A DNA stretch of 5,203 nt from an uncultured Atopobium sp. (GTDB lineage: Bacteria > Actinomycetota > Coriobacteriia > Coriobacteriales > Atopobiaceae). The notes under the pieces were generated by a model. The model had not been told where the DNA came from, searched no databases, and saw only the letters and a program-made list of their open reading frames with translations. Where the stretch lies: assembly GCA_938041635.1 (NCBI GenBank), contig CALIAD010000116.1, positions 1 through 5,203 on the forward strand, given 5' to 3'. The position numbers and the translations under genes were made by a program. How positions within the stretch are numbered: the first letter of the stretch is position 1; each line of letters starts with the position of its first letter. Below are positions 1 through 5,050 of the stretch, piece by piece.

Positions 1-29
1 CACTTCTTTTAAACACCTGAAATGCTTGC

Positions 30-2768
30 TTACACCACTTTTCGGGACACGACCACTATCTTTTCTTCATCACCGTTAAAGTCAACTCCATAAGCCGCTT
101 CGACCGCAGCGTCATTAGCTTTATGCGCGGAAAGCAAGTCAGTTGGCATCTTATCTGGATCATATAAATCAGCTAATGATTGATTTGGGTATTTAGATCT
201 TGTATCGAGAATTGCTTTTGTAGTCTTCTCAATAGTTTTCTTTTGCTCAGATGTAGCTTCTGGCCACACAAAATTATTATAGACAATGGTATTAGAATAG
301 CTGTAGCCATCTCCAAGACGTCCTGCAACTATTCTCATCCAAGCATTTTGAAATTGACTCATTAATATTCCGAAATGATACAGTGAATCCGTTTCTGCAA
401 AGTATAATTTGTCACCTGGAATCATTCCATTCGTAACAAAGCCAAAAGGCACATAATTTCTACGACTCGATGTCACTTTAGGAATGCCAATATAAGTTAC
501 ATCATGAAACTTATTACAGGGCCTAAGTAAATGTGGAGTATTTCGTAATTTATATGCGTCTCCTGTTATTTTTTGCTCGCTCCTCCAAATTTTACAGCTT
601 TCCACCCGCTGAGCTATCTCATGATGAGACTGAATATCTTCCTCTGTTGCATTAACCAACCACAAACAATATCGTTTATCACCTTTAATAAAATCAGCTC
701 CCATGGAAAATGGTCGTATCCATTTTTGTGCTGAAGGATCAACAGAAATCAATTTTTCGTATCCTTCTTGGTACATTAATAGAAATCCATTATCTGTTGC
801 CTGAAAGCCTTTACTAACTTCTGGAACATCACAAAGTGGCTGATTTCTTTTATCGATGAACACATTTATTGCTGGCTGCAAATACCCATTAATGTTAACG
901 CAGCTCTGTCTATTGCCATTCTTAAGGAAAAGCAAACGTTGGTTAATCCCCATACGGGAAAACCCTACAATAACGACATATACATGTGCCTGAAGGGAAG
1001 CTTCAGAACTCCAAATAAATGATTGCCATGCAAAATCAATATGAATACCGCTGTTAAACAACGGCTCCCATATAGGCTGCACCTGCTGTCCTTGACAGAT
1101 TGAGTTAGTTGATACAAATGCACAGTAAATAGGAAGATTGGAAATATAATCAGCTGCTTTCTTATACCAACAAGCTACATAGTCAACGGTTTTTACCTTA
1201 CCAAATAAACTTGCACGATCTTTCTGTTGTTCAGCGGAGTGATTGGAGTAGCCAACAAAAGGAGGGTTGCCCATAATGTAATTGCATTCAGCTGCTGGTA
1301 ATACACTATTCCAGTCAATACGTAGAGCATTACCTTCAACAATGTGAGCCTTTTCACTTAAGGGGAAATCATCTCCACCAGCATCGTAGAACATTGATGT
1401 TTCACCGTTTGCTTTAAGACGACTAATCCAAAGAGCAGTCTCAGCAACTGTTACAGCAAAATCATTAATCTCAATGCCATAGAACTGATTCAAAGAGACG
1501 CGTTTTCCTGTCTCTTCCTCATCTCCAAGGATAAAGCCAGTCTGTCCTTTTCTAAGCTCATTAAGAACCGTATCTTCCAACTTACGAAGGCAGGTATAGG
1601 TCTCAGTAAGAAAATTACCTGAACCACAAGCAGGATCGAAGAAGGTAAGAGAACAGATTTTCTCGTGAAAATGCTTTAAAGCATTTTCACGTTTACGGGG
1701 AGTTGTTCCCTCTTCTGTGCAAATAGACTTGAGTTCTTCTTTAAGATCATCTAAGAAAAGCGGGTCGATTACCTTATGAATGTTTTCTGGTGAGGTATAG
1801 TGCATGCCACCAGAACGTCTAGTCTCTGGATTCAGAGTTGACTCAAAAATACCACCAAAGATAGTCGGGCTAATCTGTGACCAGTCGATGTGGGAAGAGA
1901 CCTCATCCAACAGGAAGCCCTTTGTTTCATCTGTAAAATTAGGAACTTCAGACTCATCTCTGAAAAGTCCACCATTTACATAAGGAAATGCTTTTACTTC
2001 AAGATCATACGGGTCTCGCTCAGAAAGATTGGTATCCAATGCGTGGAATAAATTCTTAAGTGCCGTTCTGATTCTATTTGCTGGGACATCTTTCAGATAG
2101 TTATAGAAAGCATCTTTTCCAAAGAGTCCTGCATCTTCGCAATACAGGCAAAATACCAAGCGTACACAAAGCACATTCAATGCATGCATCGACTCTTCTG
2201 AATCAGGATCAATGTAGCCTTCACGCAATTTGTCATAGAGCTTTCCAATAAGCTCACCTGCTTTGATAGATACGGTCTTTTCTTTTTCAAGGCGACTGTT
2301 AGTAGGATCATTAATAAAAGCAAGATACTCTGGATGACTTGCAAGCTCATCAAGAGTGAACTCGAATGCGTTATTAGGAAGTTGTGACCTTCCGTATGCA
2401 TCACGGTCATACACTCTAAAAGCAGAGAAATTGCACGTAATGACAAAGCGAGGCTGCTCTAACCTGGGAAGCTCGTCAACATAATCAAGTGCTTGAGTTA
2501 AAGGGGTCTTTTGTTTTCCTTGACGGAGTTCTTCTTTATTTAAATCAATTCCAAGAGCCTTTTGTTCAATTAAAACACCAGCGTCAGGAATCCACACATC
2601 AATAAATCCGCCAGATGAGACATGAAATTCAAAGAGAACATCATCTACTTTTGAATATCCAATAGTGCGTAAAAGCTGTAGCCAAAATTGCTGAGTGTCT
2701 CCCTTTTCATAACCTCTGCCTTGCCAACGGGAGACAAAATCTAGGAGCTCTTTCTTATCACAAGGCAT
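30..2768 (-). CDS. Type IIL (MmeI-like) fused restriction endonuclease / N6-adenine DNA methyltransferase
   Basis: This 912-residue protein is close to MmeI in length (919 aa) and shows the MmeI-family domain order. The N-terminal PD-(D/E)XK nuclease is at ~1-150, with D57 in GGFIDVW and E68-Q-K70 in LIEQK (D-X10-EXK). A helical linker at ~155-315 follows. The gamma-class methyltransferase is at ~316-600, with a motif X-like GGMHYTSPENI (320-330), motif I FDPACGSGNF (377-386), motif II-like YGIEIND (430-436) and motif IV NPPF (501-504), which indicates N6-adenine methylation. A target-recognition domain spans ~610-835 and ends in YSNTIVYNNF (824-833), followed by a C-terminal helical part. 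In characterised relatives one chain both methylates one strand of an asymmetric site and cuts about 20 bases away, and no separate restriction or specificity subunit is needed. None is visible here. The ATG at 2768 is fixed by an in-frame TGA nine bases upstream and is preceded by a weak purine-rich GAGAGTGAG. The gene is A+T-rich compared with the dehydrogenase, suggesting acquisition. No frameshift or stop is seen. The recognition sequence cannot be read from this sequence. Confidence 0.93.
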   Translation of the reverse strand: MPCDKKELLDFVSRWQGRGYEKGDTQQFWLQLLRTIGYSKVDDVLFEFHVSSGGFIDVWIPDAGVLIEQKALGIDLNKEELRQGKQKTPLTQALDYVDELPRLEQPRFVITCNFSAFRVYDRDAYGRSQLPNNAFEFTLDELASHPEYLAFINDPTNSRLEKEKTVSIKAGELIGKLYDKLREGYIDPDSEESMHALNVLCVRLVFCLYCEDAGLFGKDAFYNYLKDVPANRIRTALKNLFHALDTNLSERDPYDLEVKAFPYVNGGLFRDESEVPNFTDETKGFLLDEVSSHIDWSQISPTIFGGIFESTLNPETRRSGGMHYTSPENIHKVIDPLFLDDLKEELKSICTEEGTTPRKRENALKHFHEKICSLTFFDPACGSGNFLTETYTCLRKLEDTVLNELRKGQTGFILGDEEETGKRVSLNQFYGIEINDFAVTVAETALWISRLKANGETSMFYDAGGDDFPLSEKAHIVEGNALRIDWNSVLPAAECNYIMGNPPFVGYSNHSAEQQKDRASLFGKVKTVDYVACWYKKAADYISNLPIYCAFVSTNSICQGQQVQPIWEPLFNSGIHIDFAWQSFIWSSEASLQAHVYVVIVGFSRMGINQRLLFLKNGNRQSCVNINGYLQPAINVFIDKRNQPLCDVPEVSKGFQATDNGFLLMYQEGYEKLISVDPSAQKWIRPFSMGADFIKGDKRYCLWLVNATEEDIQSHHEIAQRVESCKIWRSEQKITGDAYKLRNTPHLLRPCNKFHDVTYIGIPKVTSSRRNYVPFGFVTNGMIPGDKLYFAETDSLYHFGILMSQFQNAWMRIVAGRLGDGYSYSNTIVYNNFVWPEATSEQKKTIEKTTKAILDTRSKYPNQSLADLYDPDKMPTDLLSAHKANDAAVEAAYGVDFNGDEEKIVVVSRKVV

Positions 2769-2836
2769 ATTTACTCACTCTCAAACATTTTTGATGTAAT
2801 TAGCCAATTCCACACTAACTAATTGTAAAAAATTGC

Positions 2837-2842
2837 ATTGTA
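2837..2842 (-). promoter_or_regulatory. Possible -10 box for the RM gene
   Basis: On the minus strand this reads TACAAT, a 5/6 match to a sigma-70 -10 hexamer, in an A+T-rich spacer about 70 bases before the RM start codon. No good -35 hexamer lies 16-18 bases upstream (the best is TATAAG), so the call is weak. It does suggest that the RM gene has its own promoter and is not simply read through from the 98-residue gene upstream. Confidence 0.25.
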
Positions 2843-2858
2843 TTAGGCTATGTTTTAC

Positions 2859-2878
2859 CACTTATAAATAGCACTTAT
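2859..2878. repeat. Direct repeat CACTTAT x2 upstream of the RM gene
   Basis: Two exact copies of CACTTAT (2859-2865 and 2872-2878) are spaced 13 bases start to start, just upstream of the possible -10 box of the RM gene. They could be a tandem operator half-site pair. They could equally be chance in A+T-rich DNA. Confidence 0.3.
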
Positions 2879-2910
2879 TGCTGTAGAAAATTATTGAAAA
2901 CACAACTACC

Positions 2911-3207
2911 TTAACTCTCCCTTGTGCCCGTAAACACAAAGTCTCGGTTAGCGATGTGGGCAATGCCTTGAATAGTGTCACCCTCAACGGAGCCGCCAAC
3001 AGCAAAGATAACGGGACCCACAAAAGACTCAAGCTTGCCGCCAAAGGTAAACGAGTTGTCGGTAACCTTGCCGTTCTCAATATCAATCTGGACACCCATA
3101 GCGGTCAGTGAGCCAGTGAGTTTCTCGCCAGAGGTGATGAGGACAGCGGTACCCTCTTTGGCTCCAACGGGAGAATCCATTTGAATCTTGTATGTTCCGT
3201 CGATCAT
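2911..3207 (-). CDS. Small beta-rich protein of unknown function, 98 aa
   Basis: No enzyme motif, signal peptide or membrane span is visible in this 98-residue protein. It alternates short hydrophobic strands with glycine turns: GTYKIQM (4-10), EGTAVLI (18-24), GKLESF and GDTIQGIAHI, closing on FVFTGTRES. The two halves look loosely alike (SPVG...GEKLTG and SFVG...GDTIQG), as in a small beta-barrel or sandwich built from a duplicated unit. I recall similar small proteins in anaerobic Actinobacteria and Clostridia beside oxidoreductases, but cannot name the family with certainty. The ATG at 3207 is preceded on the minus strand by AGAGGT at about 4 bases, which supports this start. The codons resemble those of the dehydrogenase rather than those of the RM gene. 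It is transcribed divergently from the dehydrogenase across 292 bases. No clear terminator follows it, so some read-through towards the RM gene is possible. Confidence 0.75.
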   Translation of the reverse strand: MIDGTYKIQMDSPVGAKEGTAVLITSGEKLTGSLTAMGVQIDIENGKVTDNSFTFGGKLESFVGPVIFAVGGSVEGDTIQGIAHIANRDFVFTGTRES

Positions 3208-3223
3208 GATACCTCTATTCTGT

Positions 3224-3240
3224 CCAGGCGTTATACCTGG
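3224..3240. promoter_or_regulatory. Palindrome CCAGG-N7-CCTGG overlapping a -10-like box
   Basis: The arms CCAGG (3224-3228) and CCTGG (3236-3240) flank a 7-base centre. On the minus strand this centre contributes TATAAC (plus 3230-3235), a 5/6 match to a -10 hexamer, about 22 bases before the start codon of the 98-residue gene. The -35 region (TGTAAC or CTGTAA at 16-17 bases) is poor. A dyad over the -10 box would suit a repressor or MerR-type regulator, but no regulator gene lies in the window. Confidence 0.35.
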
Positions 3241-3253
3241 TGTTTTGTTGAGT

Positions 3254-3294
3254 TACAGCCGATAGTTTTGCTGAAGTTCAGTCGGACGACTGTA
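3254..3294. promoter_or_regulatory. Cluster of nested inverted repeats in the divergent control region
   Basis: Several dyads overlap here. CTGAAGTTCAG (3271-3281) is a perfect 5-1-5 palindrome. CAGTCG-GA-CGACTG (3279-3292) is a perfect 6-2-6 palindrome that shares three bases with the first. An outer pair, TACAG (3254-3258) and CTGTA (3290-3294), encloses CCGA and TCGG. The cluster lies upstream of the 98-residue gene and far upstream of the dehydrogenase, so it could hold regulator sites for either. No run of T follows it, so it is not a typical terminator. Confidence 0.35.
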
Positions 3295-3397
3295 GCGAAA
3301 CCAGCTGCTGCTTGTACGCCTCTATTCTACCCAAGAAGCACGAGGGGTAGATGTGGTTTCTCGCTAAGGGAAGATTTGTAGGAATTGAATGAAAGTT

Positions 3398-3408
3398 GGA
3401 AATTTTCC
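3398..3408. promoter_or_regulatory. Short palindrome GGAAATTTTCC upstream of the dehydrogenase
   Basis: GGAAA-T-TTTCC is a perfect 5-1-5 dyad, flanked by GTT and GAAC that nearly extend it. It sits about 90 bases before the dehydrogenase start, near a TTGACG (3419-3424). That hexamer lacks a well-spaced -10 box, since TATAGG is only 14 bases away. It is a possible operator and may be chance. Confidence 0.22.
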
Positions 3409-3486
3409 GAACGAATGTTTGACGGAGAGTTTCTGGGGTATAGGGACGGTAGATAAATCGCGCGGCACTTCTCGCCACGCTTGTAG

Positions 3487-3492
3487 AAAGGA
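3487..3492 (+). promoter_or_regulatory. Ribosome binding site that sets the dehydrogenase start
   Basis: AAAGGA lies 7 bases before the ATG at 3500. It decides the start, because the reading frame stays open upstream to an ATG at 3389 with no ribosome binding site and no family-like residues. Confidence 0.75.
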
Positions 3493-3499
3493 ACGTCCT

Positions 3500-4447
3500 A
3501 TGGACATTTCGCAGGTTAAGAAAGTTGTAGTTGCTGGCGGCGGCGTTTTGGGCAGCCAGATTGCATTCCAGACCGCTTATCGCGGCTACGAGACCACCAT
3601 TTGGCTGAGGTCTGAGGCTTCAATTGAGCGCGCTCGTCCAAAGATTGAGCACCTCAGAGAGGTGTATCTGAACACCCTGGAGGCTATGAAGAGCGATCCT
3701 AAGGCGTACGCATACGGTCTCATTGCTCAGGACGAGATTGCTCCAGAGAAGCTCGACCAGCTTAAGGAGCAGGTAGAGTGCGCATACAGCAACCTCAAGC
3801 TCACTTCCGATTGGGACGAGGCTTTTGGTGACGCTGACTTTGTTATCGAGTCCGTCGCTGAGAATCCAGAGCAGAAGATTGAGTTCTACACCGAGCTGGC
3901 CAAGCACCTGCCCGAGAAGACTATTGTGGCAACTAACAGCTCAACCATGATTCCAAGCATGTTCGTTGCAGCTACTGGTCGTCCCGAGAAGTACCTGGCT
4001 CTCCACTTTGCTAACGAGATTTGGCGCAACCCAATCGGCGAGGTCATGGGTCACGCAGGCACCGCTCAGGAGAACTTTGACATGGTTGTCGCTTTTGCGG
4101 CAAGCATCCGTATGATTCCGGTCAAGGTTTTGAAGGAGCAGCCTGGTTACCTGCTGAACTCCATGCTGGTACCTCTTCTGGTCTCCGCTGAGCAGCTCTG
4201 GGCTAACGGTGTTGGCAACGTCGAGGACATCGACAGGGCTTGGCGCATTGGTACCGGCTCGCCAAAGGGTCCGTTCCAGATCCTGGACATCATTGGCCTG
4301 GTTACCGCATACAACGTTGCTGTCATGAACCCTGCAGCTAAGGATCCTGAGTCCGTACAGGGTCGCATTGTTGCCTCGCTGAAAGAGAAGATTGACAAGG
4401 GCGAGACCGGCGTTGCCGCTGGTAAGGGCTTCTACGAGTACAAGTAA
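3500..4447 (+). CDS. 3-hydroxyacyl-CoA dehydrogenase family protein (3-hydroxybutyryl-CoA dehydrogenase-like)
   Basis: This 315-residue cytoplasmic NAD(P)-dependent dehydrogenase of the 3HCDH family would oxidise an L-3-hydroxyacyl-CoA, or reduce the 3-keto form. The N-terminal Rossmann domain (~1-205) begins with GGGVLG (13-18), the GxGxxG nucleotide loop. Catalytic-site equivalents are in place: S147 in TNSS, H169 in LHFANE, E181 twelve residues later, as in the human enzyme's H158/E170 pair, and N220 in PGYLLN. The C-terminal helical domain (~214-315) ends in GKGFYEYK, a usual family ending. At 315 residues it is somewhat longer than the ~282 aa of clostridial Hbd, with extra sequence at ~50-100. 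The end of strand 2 reads IWLRSE (34-39), where NAD-specific members usually have an acidic residue, so NADP use is possible. It stands alone: no thiolase, crotonase or acyl-CoA dehydrogenase is nearby, so the substrate and pathway remain open. The ATG at 3500 has a good AAAGGA site, and a strong terminator follows, so it is probably monocistronic. Confidence 0.9.
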   Translation: MDISQVKKVVVAGGGVLGSQIAFQTAYRGYETTIWLRSEASIERARPKIEHLREVYLNTLEAMKSDPKAYAYGLIAQDEIAPEKLDQLKEQVECAYSNLKLTSDWDEAFGDADFVIESVAENPEQKIEFYTELAKHLPEKTIVATNSSTMIPSMFVAATGRPEKYLALHFANEIWRNPIGEVMGHAGTAQENFDMVVAFAASIRMIPVKVLKEQPGYLLNSMLVPLLVSAEQLWANGVGNVEDIDRAWRIGTGSPKGPFQILDIIGLVTAYNVAVMNPAAKDPESVQGRIVASLKEKIDKGETGVAAGKGFYEYK

Positions 4448-4474
4448 GGCGCGGCGCTGGTAGCAAGCGATTTC

Positions 4475-4510
4475 AACCCGGCATCCATTTCGTGTGGATG
4501 CCGGGTTTCT
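4475..4510 (+). terminator. Intrinsic terminator of the dehydrogenase gene
   Basis: A perfect 13-bp stem (4475-4487 with 4495-4507, core CCCGGCATCCA) closes a 7-base loop TTTCGTG and runs into TTTCTT. It begins 28 bases after the dehydrogenase stop codon. The flanking AA/TT make it partly bidirectional, but no minus-strand gene seems to need it. Confidence 0.92.
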
Positions 4511-4580
4511 TGTGCGAAAGCGCTGCTAGTGGACGGGGTTTCTCGCCAGGTTGCGGGCGCGCTCTGTACGAGTGCGGCGC

Positions 4581-4695
4581 GAATCTGACGTGGGCCTAGC
4601 GGGCGCCTGATTTCTGCAAAGAATCTGTAAATTTTGCCTAAAAGCATCAAAGAATCTGTGGATTTGCCTGATTTTGCAAAAGAATCGGTAGCTCA
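4581..4695. repeat. Degenerate ~31-base intergenic direct repeat, three to four copies
   Basis: Three units begin with GCCT at 4605, 4636 and 4666. Each carries a GAATCTG or GAATCGG core: CAAAGAATCTGT at 4617-4628 and exactly again at 4648-4659, then CAAAAGAATCGGT at 4677-4689. A fourth core, GAATCTG, is at 4581 in G+C-rich DNA. Spacing between cores is 40, 31 and 30 bases. No protein gene is convincing here. The unit may belong to a dispersed intergenic repeat family, but only local copies can be seen. Confidence 0.6.
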
Positions 4696-4710
4696 AATAC
4701 TGTTACTGTC

Positions 4711-4739
4711 TTAGCAAACGTAATAAGTTATTTTGTTAT
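4711..4739 (+). promoter_or_regulatory. Weak candidate promoter for the small membrane peptide mRNA
   Basis: TTAGCA (4711-4716) and TGTTAT (4734-4739) are 17 bases apart, and each matches the sigma-70 consensus at 4/6 positions. Transcription from here would start near 4746 and give a leader of about 125 bases covering both hairpins. This is what an antisense-controlled mRNA would need. On sequence alone the match is poor. Confidence 0.22.
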
Positions 4740-4750
4740 TCAACGCTTGC

Positions 4751-4798
4751 AAAGAAAAAGGACTTCTCAAAGGCCAGGTAAGCATTTTAAGAAGTCCT
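4751..4798 (-). terminator. Minus-strand intrinsic terminator
   Basis: A perfect 9-bp stem (AGGACTTCT at 4759-4767 with AGAAGTCCT at 4790-4798) is followed on the minus strand by TTTTTCTTT. On the plus strand the stem runs into AGACAGTC, so it would terminate only leftward transcripts. The loop is long (22 bases), with a possible inner AAA/TTT pairing. There is no minus-strand protein gene to its right within the window. Confidence 0.65.
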
Positions 4799-4846
4799 AG
4801 ACAGTCTCAAAGGGTAGCTGCAAAGGCAACTACCCCGCGAGGTGTA
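4751..4846 (-). ncRNA. Candidate antisense small RNA opposite the leader of the 39-aa membrane peptide
   Basis: Three signals line up on the minus strand: a promoter-like pair (TTGTAA, 17 bases, TATACT) at 4853-4881, an internal hairpin at 4811-4836, and an intrinsic terminator ending near 4751. They predict an RNA of roughly 95 bases. The internal hairpin is better as minus-strand RNA. GGGTAG/CTACCC is followed by TGC/GCA around a CUUU loop, and the pair between them is G-U on the minus strand but C-A on the plus. The outer 4811/4836 pair also becomes G-U on the minus strand. No minus-strand protein gene lies upstream to explain the terminator. The RNA would be fully complementary to the leader of the peptide mRNA but would not cover its ribosome binding site. 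The role as an antitoxin is inference. A cis-regulatory leader with chance antisense signals is the alternative. Confidence 0.5.
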
Positions 4847-4852
4847 TCTTTA

Positions 4853-4881
4853 AGTATACGTGGAGGTCAAGATGATTACAA
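4853..4881 (-). promoter_or_regulatory. Candidate promoter of the antisense RNA
   Basis: On the minus strand TTGTAA (plus 4876-4881, 4/6 to consensus) and TATACT (plus 4853-4858, 5/6) are separated by exactly 17 bases. The -35 lies over codons 2-4 of the membrane peptide gene, and the -10 lies just upstream of that gene's ribosome binding site. Transcription would begin near 4846. The two genes would therefore share DNA and compete for polymerase. Confidence 0.5.
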
Positions 4882-4991
4882 TTAGTTTTGTTGGTCTTCT
4901 TGTAGCTATTATCGCTGGTACGATTGTCGGTCAGCTAATAATTTCTTTAATTGAAAAGAGACAGCAGGTTTTGAAGTGTGTCTGGCCATGA
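4872..4991 (+). CDS. Single-span small membrane peptide, 39 aa, type I toxin-like
   Basis: A GGAGG ribosome binding site (4862-4866) sits 5 bases before the ATG, the strongest such site in the window. The peptide has a short N-terminus and one hydrophobic span (~4-27, rich in I, L, V, A and G) with a central AIIAGTIVG. A charged LIEKRQQ (26-32) follows, and the peptide ends in KCVWP. This layout of one helix plus a basic tail is that of type I toxins such as Fst/Ldr and the holin-like toxins, though the conserved proline of Fst is missing and I cannot assign a family. It is preceded by a structured leader with a probable antisense RNA gene. No terminator is seen between it and the membrane protein gene at 5051, so the two could be cotranscribed. 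Alternatives are a small regulatory membrane peptide or a translated leader for the next gene. Confidence 0.6.
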   Translation: MITISFVGLLVAIIAGTIVGQLIISLIEKRQQVLKCVWP

Positions 4992-5050
4992 GTCGCCTCC
5001 CCGCCGTAGAATCGTTATAGTTTCGGTGCTGAAGTTCATGGGAGGTGTGA

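Noticed and set aside
1..29. Terminator or second gene downstream of the RM gene
   Set aside because: Only 29 bases are available and no hairpin or frame can be seen in them.
180..365. 61-codon plus-strand open frame inside the RM gene
   Set aside because: It lies wholly antisense to the conserved C-terminal part of the RM enzyme and has no start signal.
2862..3095. 77-codon minus-strand open frame overlapping the 98-residue gene
   Set aside because: It is a leucine- and arginine-rich out-of-frame shadow of the better-supported small protein gene.
3270..3280. 11-base sequence GCTGAAGTTCA shared with 5028-5038
   Set aside because: It is a single short match. The second copy lacks the completed palindrome, and chance is a sufficient explanation.
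3389..3499. Upstream extension of the dehydrogenase to an ATG at 3389 (37 extra residues)
   Set aside because: There is no ribosome binding site at 3389 and the residues are unlike the family. The ATG at 3500 has AAAGGA at 7 bases and begins right before the Rossmann strand.
4432..4650. 72-codon minus-strand open frame
   Set aside because: It runs through the terminator, the end of the dehydrogenase gene and the repeat array. It has no ribosome binding site of note and a biased low-complexity composition, so it is best explained as chance.
4605..4695. CRISPR array
   Set aside because: There are only three degenerate units, conserved across most of their length with no unique spacers, and no cas genes.
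4759..4798. Hairpin as a plus-strand terminator or riboswitch expression platform for the membrane peptide
   Set aside because: No T tract follows on the plus strand, while a clean one follows on the minus strand. No known riboswitch core was recognised.
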